From contig JADNRY010000077.1 of NCBI GenBank assembly GCA_015501585.1, positions 62,001 through 126,000 on the forward strand: DNA of 64,000 bases, read 5' to 3'. This stretch comes from Rhodocollybia butyracea. Lineage: Eukaryota > Basidiomycota > Agaricomycetes > Agaricales > Omphalotaceae. Shown piece after piece: positions 25,125 through 35,992 of the stretch (position 1 is its first letter; each line of letters opens with the position of its first letter). A program made the translations under genes and the position numbers. Below the pieces are notes generated by a model. It was not told the origin of the DNA, ran no database searches, and saw only the letters and a program-made list of their open reading frames with translations.

Positions 25125-26839
25125 ATGGATGAAGACATGGATTTCGACGCTGGTTCTGCCCTGCAAGCTAATGCATTCCAACAGCCCAGTGCTTATCCCC
25201 AGGCTTTGGATCCAAACAGGAAGATGCTGTTTGTCTTCTACATTTTTTTTTATAAAAAAAGGGGACGCTAACATTGTCCGTAGTGACTTGGTATTTGTTC
25301 AAGACTGTACAGGCAGTCAAGGTTCCTACATATCCTCCGCCACGAAGAATATCGAGAACATCTGCGGCCATATATTTGAGTCTGGGAAGCTACAATCCCT
25401 TGAAGACCTTCGTGTAGGCCTAGTAGCATTTCGAGATCATCCTCCTCAGGACCACACATACATCGTCAAGAATTTTGGCTTTTCGTCAGATATCAGCAAA
25501 GTACAAAAGGATTTGGCAACTCTGTATGCTTCGGGTGGCGGAGATGGCCCAGAGGCTGTCACCGCGGCTTTGGTGGAAGCTTTGAATATGGACTGGAGAG
25601 AACATGCCAGTCGGATGGTCGTTCTCATCGCTGATGCCCCGCCTCATGGCATCGGTGAATATGGTGATGGTGCGTTATCTGATTCTCCCACTGAGAGTTT
25701 TTTTCGCTGACTACCAGACCTATAGGCTTCGATGAAGGCTCACCAGACGGCTTTGACCCTCTACAGGTTGCTCGCCAAATGGCTAGTCGAGGGATAACTC
25801 TGGTGTGTATATTTCTTGTACAAATCGTCCGTATCTTTCTCATATCTTTCTAGTTCTTTGTCGCCTGCGAACCTGCCCTCAGTGGATATCAAGTGAGTTG
25901 CTCATCTTCCTGTGCTGTACTGATCCTTAGCTATCACTCTAGTATGCGACCGACTTCTACAAGGCGATCACCAGCATCACATCTGGACTCATGCTTCCTC
26001 TAACAACTGCTGATCTTCTTACCCATGCAATTGTGGGCAGTGTCCTGGAAAACTTGGACATGGAGCGGCTTGTTCGAGAGGTTGGCGCGGCTGTGGCGCA
26101 ACGCATTCTTGGTAACAACGAAAGCGTCGATGACGTCGCTAGAGAGCTCCACGAAAAGCTTTTGTTGCGGAACGAGAGCACGAAGAAGGTAGTAATTGAA
26201 AGCATTTACAAAGAATCTGAAGAATCTCGGCATAATGTAGCGGTCTTCTCCGAGGCGCCTTCCTTGGCGGAAGCTCGACCACTTCTGAAGAGAGTAAGTA
26301 ACTCTGCTTTATCGTTTATATCCTGAAGCTGACTCCACGATTCTCAGGTCCAGGGAAGTCGCTTCACTGATAAATATCTGGCTGCCCGAGCAGCGTTGTC
26401 CCGCAGCAGCTATAGCTACACATCGTCTTATACCCCCACAACTCCCCCTCGATCTCCACCCACGAAACCAGCTGTGTCCCCCACTAGCGCTTCTTTTTCG
26501 TCAACTGGATCGCCGCCACGTAAAGTTGTCAGTGATTTCGCAGCGTTTGGTGCTCCCAAAAATGCGAGTGTGTTTGGTACGGCAGTCGCTTCTTCTCCGT
26601 TTTCACTGGCGGGAGGAAAGGCTGCGTTTGGAGGTATGAGAACTGGAGGAGGTAGAACAGGCTTTGATGACGATGATGAAGAAGAGGAAGATGACGGCAG
26701 GCAGCGCGTCGAATTGAGAGAAGATTCTATCTCGCTGGAACAGGTTTGTCGTGTCTCATTCGTCGTTCATCAGACACTGATCTCCTTTCAGGCCAAGAGG
26801 ATTGCCATGCAGAGTGCTTGGAGAAGCGCAAGAGTATAG
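25125..26839 (+). CDS. VWA-domain protein
   Basis: Seven exons: 25125-25228, 25284-25669, 25726-25802, 25854-25892, 25943-26293, 26348-26743 and 26792-26839, reading through without a break. After an acidic N-terminus (MDEDMDFD...) comes a von Willebrand A domain: strand 1 with a MIDAS-like metal site DLVFVQDCTGSQ (about 25285), GGGDGPEAV (about 25535) holding the second MIDAS segment, and a last strand TLFFVACEP. The C-terminal third is low complexity: Ser/Thr/Pro-rich, then Gly/Phe-rich, then a run of Asp and Glu (about 26665-26695). VWA domains of this intracellular type bind partners through a metal ion. The layout recalls the vWKA/alpha-kinase-linked VWA proteins, but no kinase domain is present here. 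Function is not assigned. Confidence 0.82.
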
Positions 26840-27188
26840 TCTTTTGGCCTTTTAATGACCCGGAACGGCGTCTCAAGTATTGAATTACTCTGGTACTTTT
26901 TGATGACTTGTTCATCCAGTTATTTTACTGACTCCCCGGAGCCTGGAGCAGGAACAATGAATGGGTAATATGTTATTTGGGAACTGTGTTCGCCGTTCAC
27001 ACATCGTTTCTCGGACGGAGGGTAAAATCGACACACTACATAAACTAAGTAATCACTACTGTAAATTGTGCCCGACCATCTTATGCACTTGGACTCACTG
27101 CTATCGTTTGTTATGTTCAATGATCATGTTTAGATGTGTCAAGATGTAGATAGTCATCGAATGGAATCTAGTCTACATTCCAGGATTT
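26840..27188. other. Intergenic between convergent genes
   Basis: 3' flanks of the VWA gene and the G-patch gene. No coding or repeat feature was seen. Confidence 0.5.
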
Positions 27189-28172
27189 CTATGAAGTTGT
27201 CCGTTTCTTTTTGTCCTCTGTCTCATCCACCTTTCTTTCTTTCTCTTCCTTCTTCCGCCGTTTCCTCTCTGCCTTGGCTTCATCTGTCGGCGACGATATT
27301 ACCGAAACATTCATCGCAGCCTCCGACTCCAATCGTTCTTTCTCCTTCCTTTCTTTCCGTCGCTTTTTCTCCAACTTTTTCTTCGCTTTCATCTCTTTCT
27401 CTTCCTTTTCCCTTCGCCTTCTCTCTCGTCTCTGGGCTTTAGTTTCAGCTAACTCTATATTGTCTGTCTCTTCTATGAGTTCCTCCAACTCTTCTAACTT
27501 TCGTTTCGCTTCTTGTCCTTTGTCTGGTCGACTACTTCCGCTAGCTCTTTCGATTTAGCCTTGGCCGATAGGGTCTCCGGAGCGGGAATATTGGAATCAA
27601 AGGTGTCCTTTGACTTGGGCTGTTCTGATTCAGGCGCCAGGACAGCACCCCGGTAGAATCTAGAATAAAGATTCCTTTTCGCAGCTTCACGTTTAGCTAT
27701 AGCAACAAGACCCAAACGAGGCATATTAGGTTCAGGTGTTGAAGTTCCTGAGGTCGAGGCTGGCGTAACGTCCACAGGACGCCGATTTGATAGAATCCCG
27801 GTTGTTGTTCGTCGTAGAACTGGGGCTACATTTGAGGAGCTTTCATCCTGCTTGCGATATCAGTAGCGCATCAGTATAAGATTTTGGAATGAACAAACAG
27901 AGTCTGAAGCATCTGAATCATCTATTTTGACTGTTATTGCTTGAGATGCAGCGGAAAAAAGGCTTTCGATTCCAGTCAGATTCATATAAAATCCACAGCA
28001 AACGAACGTACTGGTCCCAGAACGGAAAAGCTTCGTCGCGATCTTTACCCAAGCCTGCGAGAGTTTTCTTTTGGTTTACTGTTATTGGTTTCGAGATTGC
28101 GCCTTTTCGAAGGCCGTTGCCTTTTCCCGACCATCCTTGGGCGACCAAGTACGAGTGGCCGTCTAAAGGCAT
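27189..28172 (-). CDS. G-patch protein with basic coiled tail (Gpatch4/Tma23-like)
   Basis: Minus-strand gene with ATG at 28172. Exon 1 holds a G-patch-like motif near the N-terminus (YLVAQGWSGKGNGLRKGAI, then KKTLAGLGKDRDEAFPFWD). A 48-nt-class intron leads to exon 2 (HLFSAASQAITVKIDDSD) and a further one to a long exon ending at 27189. The C-terminal 100 residues are almost entirely Lys, Arg and Glu and should form a charged helix. G-patch proteins of this layout act in ribosome biogenesis and bind RNA helicases in the nucleolus. The frame breaks once, at GTCGACCAGAC (27524-27534 region, CC run): one base is missing before the charged tail. Naming by similarity of layout only. Confidence 0.72.
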
Positions 28173-28267
28173 AATTTGATGATTTAGGCGCCCAATTTAT
28201 TCAAGGTTACGAAAGCCTCCGATGATTTGACCATGACTTGGATCTTTCTTTCTTTCTCTCTTACTTG
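28173..28267. promoter_or_regulatory. 95-bp bidirectional promoter (G-patch / F-box-WD)
   Basis: Start codons at 28172 (minus) and 28268 (plus) are 95 bp apart. A CT-rich stretch (28242-28262) lies just before the plus-strand ATG. Confidence 0.5.
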
Positions 28268-29830
28268 ATGCTTCTCTCAGATCTCCCCAGTGATATTATT
28301 ATCCTGGTTTTGTACCATGTTCCTGTCTCAGACCTAGCTGCTCTTTGTACAACTTGTAAACTATTCCACGATCTCGTTCGTTGCGTTTTAACCATCTTTT
28401 CAGGTTTTCTAACCAGTTTTATAGGTTAATTCTTTTGGATTTCAGATTCATTTGCGCTTGAACCCCCGTCCCTCTTTCAGTCTGGCGAAAGCGAGACAAA
28501 TCTGGCACCCACGGATTCAACTACAGTACAATACCCTTAGTGACAAGTCTTGGTCGTCTTCCCGCTTCGTAGCACGGCCTCTTTCCTATCCCTGGCCAAG
28601 GAAACAGCAACCTTGTCTGGCAATTAACGCTTCCCGTTTAGTCGTTTCAGCTGGAAGCATAATCTATTCCTATGCCTTTGAAACTCCCAAAGGTACAGGA
28701 TCCCCTCCCCTTCGGTTTGAGGGCTCAGCTTCTATTCATGGTGATAGTCAATGGGACATCACCGCTTTGGCATTCATAAATGATGACGGCCAAGGCAGAA
28801 CTCTAATGTGTGGGTTCCGTAATGGAACTCTTGCCCGTGTCACCCTCACCAAAGGAGACTCTTCCAATACCCTGTTGCTCGAGATTGACATGGAAATCAA
28901 TCACCAGCAACATACGCGGGACATCATCGAAAGCATATCGGCTTCCGGCTCGTTATATCTCTCTCTTTCTTCGAAGGGAAAGGCTAATTTGGTGAACATT
29001 CAATCACCAAACACATCAGTTTCTCAGATCGATCTCGCGACCCGAAGCTGGACAACACACATCTCAACTGAGGGCACTCCCTATGTTGCTTTTGGATGCT
29101 CCTCCGCAAGCACACCGGGAACCGTGTACTCTATTCTCGAAGGTAGCATCTCTCACACACCCACAGCTATTCTAGGAACCACGAATGGCTTGTCCAAATT
29201 TGCTACCGCTGTATATGGTATCTGTCGCGCTCCATATGCCTCTCCATGGGGCGCATCCCCCCAAATCCTCGTAACTGGGTGGTTCGACGGACAAGTTCGT
29301 ATCTACGACCTTCGTTCATCTTCTTCGATGGACCCCGACCCTTCGACCACCTCAAGTTCTAGCTCTAGCTCTAGCTTCTCCGCGCCTTTACGCCCAGTAA
29401 TGAGCTTAAGTGACCCATGGTCCCTAGAATCCGTATATTCTGTCTCTTCAGGAGGTGGCGCTTGCAGTCATCTCGCGGCAGGGTCTGCACGTCACAGTGT
29501 TGTCTCGTTTTGGGATATTCGTTACCCAAAGTCGGGCTGGAGCGTTTACGCACCCGGGAATGATCATTCTCCAGTATACAGTGTCCTATTGGAAAGCTCC
29601 CGTGTGTTCGGAGTGACAGATAGTCGGCCTTTTGTTTACGATTTTGTGAGTACATGTCATGTCAGTCGAGCTCTCCGTTGATGAACTCTTATCTACAGGG
29701 ACCTCATGTCACTCAGGATACGTACCCTCACGTAGCGCCCTCCCCTGGTCTTAAACCGCGTAGGTCAAATTCTGGATACTATGTGACAAGATACAGTCAT
29801 GGTCGAGGATCTCTCCTCAATGATCATTGA
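28268..29830 (+). CDS. F-box protein with WD-like repeats
   Basis: Three exons: 28268-28375, 28446-29645 and 29699-29830, giving 479 residues with all phases matching. The protein opens with an F-box (LSDLPSDIIILVLYHVPVSD...CTTCKLFHDL), the Skp1-binding motif of SCF ubiquitin ligases. Then come beta-rich segments with WD-like endings: GWFDGQVRIYDL (about 29280) and SVVSFWDIRY (about 29500), consistent with a degenerate propeller. A serine run (about 29311-29375) made of TCTAGC repeats interrupts the propeller. The role is presumably substrate recognition by an SCF ligase, but the substrate is unknown. An upstream ATG at 28238 in the same frame would add ten residues. I prefer 28268, which puts the F-box directly at the N-terminus. 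Confidence 0.8.
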
Positions 29831-30141
29831 ATATGTATGGATGTTATAGCATTCCTTCTATAGACACATGTAGAATGGCTCTTTTTCTAAAAGAGCCGTT
29901 ACCTAAGTCCCAGAGAGATTACAGTTTTACAGTTTACTAGATGAGGACAATACAGGGTGTAATAATGCAACGGATTGTAGATGTAATATGCAAAGATGCG
30001 AAGAGACAATAAGATACGAAAACAGGAATACACAACGATCAAAAGATCCTAACAGAACGAAGAGAAGAGAACGAACAAAGAAAGCAAGTGGTATTAGCAA
30101 TGGCAGCCCTCGAATAAGAAAGGAAACAAAAATCACGATCG
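29831..30141. other. Intergenic between convergent genes
   Basis: 3' flanks of the F-box/WD gene and the RasGEF gene. No coding or repeat feature was seen. Confidence 0.5.
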
Positions 30142-33100
30142 TTATGATGGAGAGACGACTGGCACTTGAGAATGTGAACGAGAAGCCCAATTGAAAAGTT
30201 GACGCATATCGCCTGAAGGACCAGTGAAAGGAGCATCTGCGGGTTGCTTGGGCTCGACCATTAGACTAAGACAGATATAATCAACAGCTAAATGATATGA
30301 AAATATCAACGCGACCTACCTTCGTCTATATAGGTCTTGTAAGTCTCCCTTCTTCTGCGAGTCCCGGAAGAGCTGTGTAAGGTACTCCTGAGCCTCAGGA
30401 ATATCCTTGAGATTATAAGGTACTTGGAATCGTTGCATATCTACGATCAAGAAGATGAGCCAGGGGTATTCAAACAGGAATAGAAGCGCCCACCTTGTAC
30501 GATTCTGGCAAGTTTGTGATACTTGTTAAAATTATGCAGCTTTTTGTCAGGATTGAGAGGTGATTTCCGGTGCGACGGATTCCCTTCACGACAGAAAGTA
30601 ACGTCGGTAAGGTAGATACCTGAAAATCAGGTATGAGTGGTAAGAACATCAACATAACAGGGAAAGAATGCAATTACCGAGGAAGGGAACAGCAGGTGGT
30701 GCAGTGTTGCGCAGCTTTGTACGGTATTCATAATAGTTGCGGCCATGATCTGCCAGCCTTCGTAGATTCTCAAGTTGTTGTTTAGTTTTCGCATTAAGTC
30801 CCTGAACGGAAAAGATTGAGACGAAAGTATAGAAAAGAAGCATAAAGTACATACCATCCAGGTCTGATGAAGTCGGGAGATTGTTGACGAGTCCAGCGCG
30901 GCCAGCAGAGACCGGAAAGTGCTGTAGTTGTGGAGACTGACGCATCGCTAGATCAACCAACGGTCTTAGTCATTGTCACCAAGGACACAAAAAGAAACAC
31001 ACACATCTGCGAGTTTAATGAAAAACTTGATCAAAGCCGTCCGTTTCTTCATATCCCGCTCATTGAGAATGCTCTCAGCAACCCAACCAGTGATAGCTGT
31101 GCTCAAAGACGACACTTCCTTCACATTGACAGGAGGCTTGGCCCCATCTTGTCCAGACTCCAAAATCTCTTCCGGTGTAATCTGAGCGTAAAGCCTCGAT
31201 TCCATGATGGTCAGTTGTCTCGCCAACTCGAGCGGATCGAAGTCTGTTATTGAGATGACAGAGAAATTCTTGCTTTTTAAAGTACTGAACAGGGTTTTCG
31301 TCATAACAGGGCGAGGAATTTCGGAAGGCAGGGGAGCAGAAGGAGGGTTGAGAGACATTCCGGGATCTCGAGTACGGTCACCTTTCGGACTAAATGCGGT
31401 GTCTTTTTGGTCTTTACGACGATATATCATGTCAAGAATCCGTTCTGCAGGACCTGGAAACATGATCATCAATCCATTGCGAGTAAAGGCTTCTAGGACC
31501 GAGAGGGCAGAGTTATCGGGGATTGGTCTCCAATAGACATCTAACCAGAGCTTGATGAAGTTGGACACACGTAACCGTACCGCCAACCCTTTTTGTTGTT
31601 GCCAAACCAGAACGTCTTCGTGGGACAAGCCAGGAGGGGGTACAAGATTATACCGCGCAATGAGAGCTTCTGCGACCTCCAGTGGAGTACAGAAGAGACG
31701 AAACGTCATGAAGAATACAGCAGAAAAAGCAGGATCGACGATGCTATCATGAGGAGTGAGCTTTTCCACCAGTACACCTAGCGTGGCGCCAACCAAAACA
31801 CCATCGCTATTGTAAGCAATGTCCTCGACCGAATAGTCATGTGAGGCTGGACTGGTCAACGGAGCAGGAACAGGGGCACTGGGCTCGGATGGTACAGACG
31901 GCAGTTCACCGTAGATAATTTTTTCCTCCATTGACAAGCCGTGATTGCGGGTACTGCCCTCCCAAGTTGTTCCGTCATCGTCCGTACGGGCCAAAGAAGT
32001 GGGCGAAGAAAGAGAAGGTTCCACCGGCGCTCGAGAAATGATAAGGGGAGCTAATCTTTGGGTTTCGTCCGGGACTGTGTTACCCGTCTCGCCCGATCCA
32101 GAAGAAGACTTGGAAATGCTTCTAGTACCGATATCTGATCCAGAAGACCACGGCGACTTCAGCCTGGAAACTTCGCGGGGCTGTATTGTCACATCTTCTT
32201 CATCGGCAGAACCCTGTGTATGGCTACTGTCCCTTGAAACCACCGGAGAAGCATTGGCCCGGGAGGCTTCAGCAGACCCAGGCTCTTCCAGTAGGAGGGG
32301 CACATTGATAATGAATGGTCTTTCTCCAAGAGAGCGATTTAGGCAAACTTTTACCGAAAACACAAGATCCCCGCCAGCTTTGAGCGCAGCCGTTGCACTC
32401 CGTAACAGAGCTTTCTTCTCCTCCTCGTCCGACATGGCCTGGGGAAGTGGGACCGTAAGTAGACGAACAGATTCCGCAAGGTCGCTAGTGACATTGTATA
32501 GCTGATCCTTTGCTGCTCTCAAGCTATCCAGCCTATGATCTGGTACATCTGGATGTTGCAGCACGGCTTCCACGATGGTGAGGAGTTTGCATGACATTTC
32601 CACAATTTCTCGGACCAGATCGTACATATGCCCCATACTCGATGCATGCGAGAACCGTGAATGTGAGTGGGCATGTCCAACGAATGCTGCTACCGCAGAC
32701 AAGTAGTGATCGTGCGTAGTTCGCAGGGACTGTAGCACCTGAGCCATCGTACATGGACCATGAGGAAACGGCGGTTGAGCAGAAGTCACTAGCGATCCTA
32801 GAGAAGAAGTAGTGGAAGTGGAAGCAACGCTGCTAACGGATGGTTCATCAGGTTTATGTCGATTCTGGTGCTGAGCGGAGAAAGAACGAGCTACAGGAAG
32901 TGGTGGGACAGCTGGGACACCTTCAGAACCTGCTTTCGTTCGACCTCGGAGATCACCCATACTTTTCGTTCGAGCTGCTCCGCCAGGTGTTCCAGGTCTG
33001 GTATTCACGCGAGACTTAGTGGGCGTTCGACCAGGAGGCAGTGCATTTTGTATAACAATAGTGTCATTGGATTGGTCGTCATTGAAATCCGCGTCTCGCA

Positions 33101-34181
33101 AGACGCGAACATTGACCACAGTTGAAGAGCCGCGTTTATTCGGGAAGTCTATGCCGCACTGGAATGCAATAGCAAGAAAACGCCGAACAAGCGTGAATAC
33201 CTGCTGCGCCAACCTTAACATTGCCTCGACTTCAATTTCTAGGTAATCTTCATCTAGTGTTTCGTCCGAAGCCCGCTTGGCTTGGGCCACAAGAGAAGCG
33301 AGGGTGGATAGAATAACTCGCCGTTCATCAGCAAGAACGGGAAATTGTTGTAAGACCGGGGATTCTCGGAGAAGTGTGTCTGTAGCGGACAGTACAGACC
33401 GTACGCATGATATGATACAAGCCGTAGATGGCTGGAAATGAGACGTTCGATTTGACCGCGCAGCGCTCTGTAACAGGGACAAGCCATGGAGTAAGGGAAC
33501 CATAACAGGGGGAACATGAGACTCGATATCAGAGTTCGCGGAAAGCTGTCGAGCATGACGAGTTAGCAGGGAAGTGGAATATGAATGATTTTGTTTGGGA
33601 TAGGGATGCTGGAGGAAAGTTGAGAGTACGGAATGTGTGATCACGGAATTGATACTTACGATGTTTGCCTCAGCCTCATCATCGTCTTCTGTCTCTACGA
33701 GAGGATTTACATCTGCATTGACATAATTACTGGGAAACCAGCCCCGTTTCCCTTCCAGCTCGCCATCCCACCATCCACTTGGATCTCGGTTTAGCACATG
33801 AATGACTTGACCGGCACGAAAGGAAAGACAAGTGTCGGCGTTATGCTGAGGCTCATAGTCATGCATGGCCAAGACATATTCTGGCATGCTATGGGTAGCT
33901 TCAGCGACACTGGGACTCACAGGTCTCGATGTTGCTGAAGGATTTGGGTCCGGAATGAGCGAAGTAGATGAAGCGTTTGTCGATGAAGAAGCCGGAGGAG
34001 AAAGAACAGACAGCGAGGATGCTGAAGAAGCGTCGGAGATACTCCTGACACGCTTCACATTAAGATAGGGATCAAGAGAGCTCGCCGGGGAGATAGCATG
34101 AGGAAAAGCGAAGCCAGATGAAGGACCAGGAAGGCTTGAAACAGACGTGTCGATTTTTAGATGGGTTGCATACATGACCAC
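30142..34181 (-). CDS. Ras guanine nucleotide exchange factor, Cdc25-like, with SH3 domain
   Basis: Seven exons on the minus strand: 34181-33660, 33545-31005, 30947-30855, 30801-30678, 30619-30494, 30440-30320 and 30265-30142, giving 1216 residues without a frame break. Order: a Ser-rich N-terminus, an SH3 domain (VLAMHDYEPQHNADTCLSF...GWWDGELEGKRGWFPSNYV, about residues 108-160), a long helical middle region, a RasGEF N-terminal module (about 31815-31560) and the catalytic RasGEF domain starting FDPLELARQLTIMESRLY (about 31235) and ending with the exons at 30.3-30.9 kb. It loads GTP on Ras upstream of cAMP or MAP-kinase signalling at the plasma membrane. The 114-nt intron at 33546-33659 is in frame, so its retention would add 38 residues. 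Confidence 0.93.
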
Positions 34182-34384
34182 AAAAATTGTAGATAAGATA
34201 CTGAATAGCAGTTGGCAGGTAACTTAAGTACAAAAATTGGATATGATGGTAGAAGGTTTACCTGAAATAATTATATTGGTTCTCGTATCCAGCTGGCCTG
34301 ATGATTATCGAAGTGAACCGAAGTTGAGGAAACTGTGCCGAAGAAATGGCCAATTATCATTCTAAACTTCAGGCAGATACACAA

Positions 34385-34768
34385 TCAATTACTGACCGAA
34401 TTCGGCTCCAAAGTCGTTAGGGTGCTAGCAAAAGATAAAGCAGCAGATAAAACGGAAATAAGAAATACAGCGGGATGAAAAAGCTGCAGTAAAGCCGAAA
34501 AAGAGAAAGAGGAATTGGAGAAGTAGCCAACAGATGTTAAGCGCCCGTTCAGGTTGAACTTTACGCTATACTTATTATGGTAATTGAATACAATAACAAG
34601 TTCTGATTGCCACTGCATAGTTCGTTCCAGCTCTTCGTCCGAAAGTGATGCGAATGATGCGGTGCTTGCGTATATTGATTGTTTGGCATCATTTACTTCG
34701 CTTTCGGGTTCCGGCGGAGCCGCAGGGCTTGCTCCGAACCTACACCTGCACCAGATCTCAGCGCTCAC
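34385..34768 (-). CDS. Possible small membrane-anchored protein, uncertain model
   Basis: A minus-strand frame is open over 128 codons. The first part is polar (EELERTMQWQSEL near 34620). It then reads into a stretch with good donor and acceptor signals (GTTATT...CTGCAG, about 34488-34602), and a hydrophobic segment LFHPAVFLISVLSAALSF (about 34487-34430) follows. If that stretch is an intron the result would be a small protein with a C-terminal hydrophobic segment. There is no good ATG in frame near the start. I list it because coding character is visible, but it may be noise. Confidence 0.25.
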   Translation of the reverse strand: MSAEIWCRCRFGASPAAPPEPESEVNDAKQSIYASTASFASLSDEELERTMQWQSELVIVFNYHNKYSVKFNLNGRLTSVGYFSNSSFSFSALLQLFHPAVFLISVLSAALSFASTLTTLEPNSVSN

Positions 34769-35482
34769 AACTTGTACTTAGCAAGTTACTAATACTACTA
34801 CAACATATCGGTCTGTCGCAGTTCGTAACATATAGCATATGGAAGTTCGGCGTCTCGGTGAGTAGTCTTGGATATATGCGTAGCAATCGTTGATGTTGAT
34901 GCAACAGCATGCCAGCTGCAAATCGTGTTCAGTATTCAAGTACTCAGCCAACTCCAACAATGACCGGATGGTGAAGCACATTGCCACCCCCATCCGCCCA
35001 ATCAGAAGCAGAGTGGGGCAGAGTCCAACCTGATATCTTCGCCCTCTATCCATTGAATCTTGCTGTGCTGCGCTGCATCTGATCCCCAAATGAAAAACAA
35101 CGCAGCCTAAATCGGATCACATAGAGTCTTAGTCGAGGAAATAGGCAAAATCCTCAAATCATTTGTTACAAGTAAAGATGTTCTCTCTCGGCGTCATTGC
35201 CAAATCTGGCCTCAATCTTCAGGATTAAAATCTCCAGCTTGAAACAGGACGTCAAAAGTCAGACGCGAACTTGAATAATCGTACCGTAATAAAACTGTGG
35301 TGTTGAGTTCTCTCCTATGGGCTACGTTCGGACCGTGTACAACAAATTCATCAACAGTAGGCTCGTCGGCTCAACCTCATCATCTTTCAAACCGCACCCA
35401 GCCTGAGAGTACCCAGCTCGATATGCTCTCTATCTCAAGACTGGCGGCGTCTCCGCGACCTTCCGAAAGAAACATTCACCAT
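34769..35482. other. Intergenic, no gene recognised
   Basis: Short open frames only; no domain or repeat seen. Confidence 0.45.
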
Positions 35483-35992
35483 TATGAACTTACGACAGCC
35501 CCTTAACAAGCCTATTAGCCTAAGCGAATTACTTGACGCTGCAGTCTTGCCCTCTTTCTTCTGCAACCTACACACGAGTAAGTAATCTGAACCATCAGTG
35601 GATATTTCCCTTGACTGGCCGATTTGAATAGGAAGTTCTTGGTTGCAGCAGCTCTGCCACGGTATTGAAGATGTCGTCTTTGGGATCACTAGGAAAGAAC
35701 TGTAGACGTCTGACCTGGCCCAATCGACAGCAGAGGCAGGAGGGGCCCGGAACTGGGATGCTCAAAGTGTATTTTATCGAGTGTCTCTCCAGCGCATCCC
35801 ACCTTTACTTATATAGATCGAATTCATCGTCCCCGCCCAGTGAATGGTCTCCACATCTATCCCAATATCAAATTTGCTCCTTCTGGGGCGTTTCTATGAC
35901 ACGCACTTTATCCTACTACCCCACGCAATCTATGGAGACTTGGCCAGAACAAGTATCAAGTATAATCATTCGACTGCAATGGTACCTGGACA
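35483..35992 (+). pseudogene. Decayed gene of unknown family
   Basis: An ATG at about 35483 starts a coding-like stretch (MNLRQPLNKPISLSELLDAA) that splices through GTAAGT...AATAG into RSSWLQQLCHGIEDVVFG. One TAG interrupts it at about 35701. The same frame continues DLAQSTAEAGGARNWDAQSV and YRVSLQRIPP, then must shift to FTYIDRIHRPRPVNGLHIYP and again to YGDLARTSIKYNHSTAMVPG. The runs are too coherent to be chance, yet stops and shifts break them. I infer a pseudogene. The family was not recognised. Confidence 0.35.

Noticed and set aside
27211..27558. Plus-strand Ser/Phe-rich frame opposite the G-patch gene
   Set aside because: It is the mirror of the Lys/Glu-rich tail on the minus strand and has no features of its own.
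31945..32505. 186-codon plus-strand frame inside the RasGEF gene
   Set aside because: Shadow of the long conserved minus-strand coding exon.
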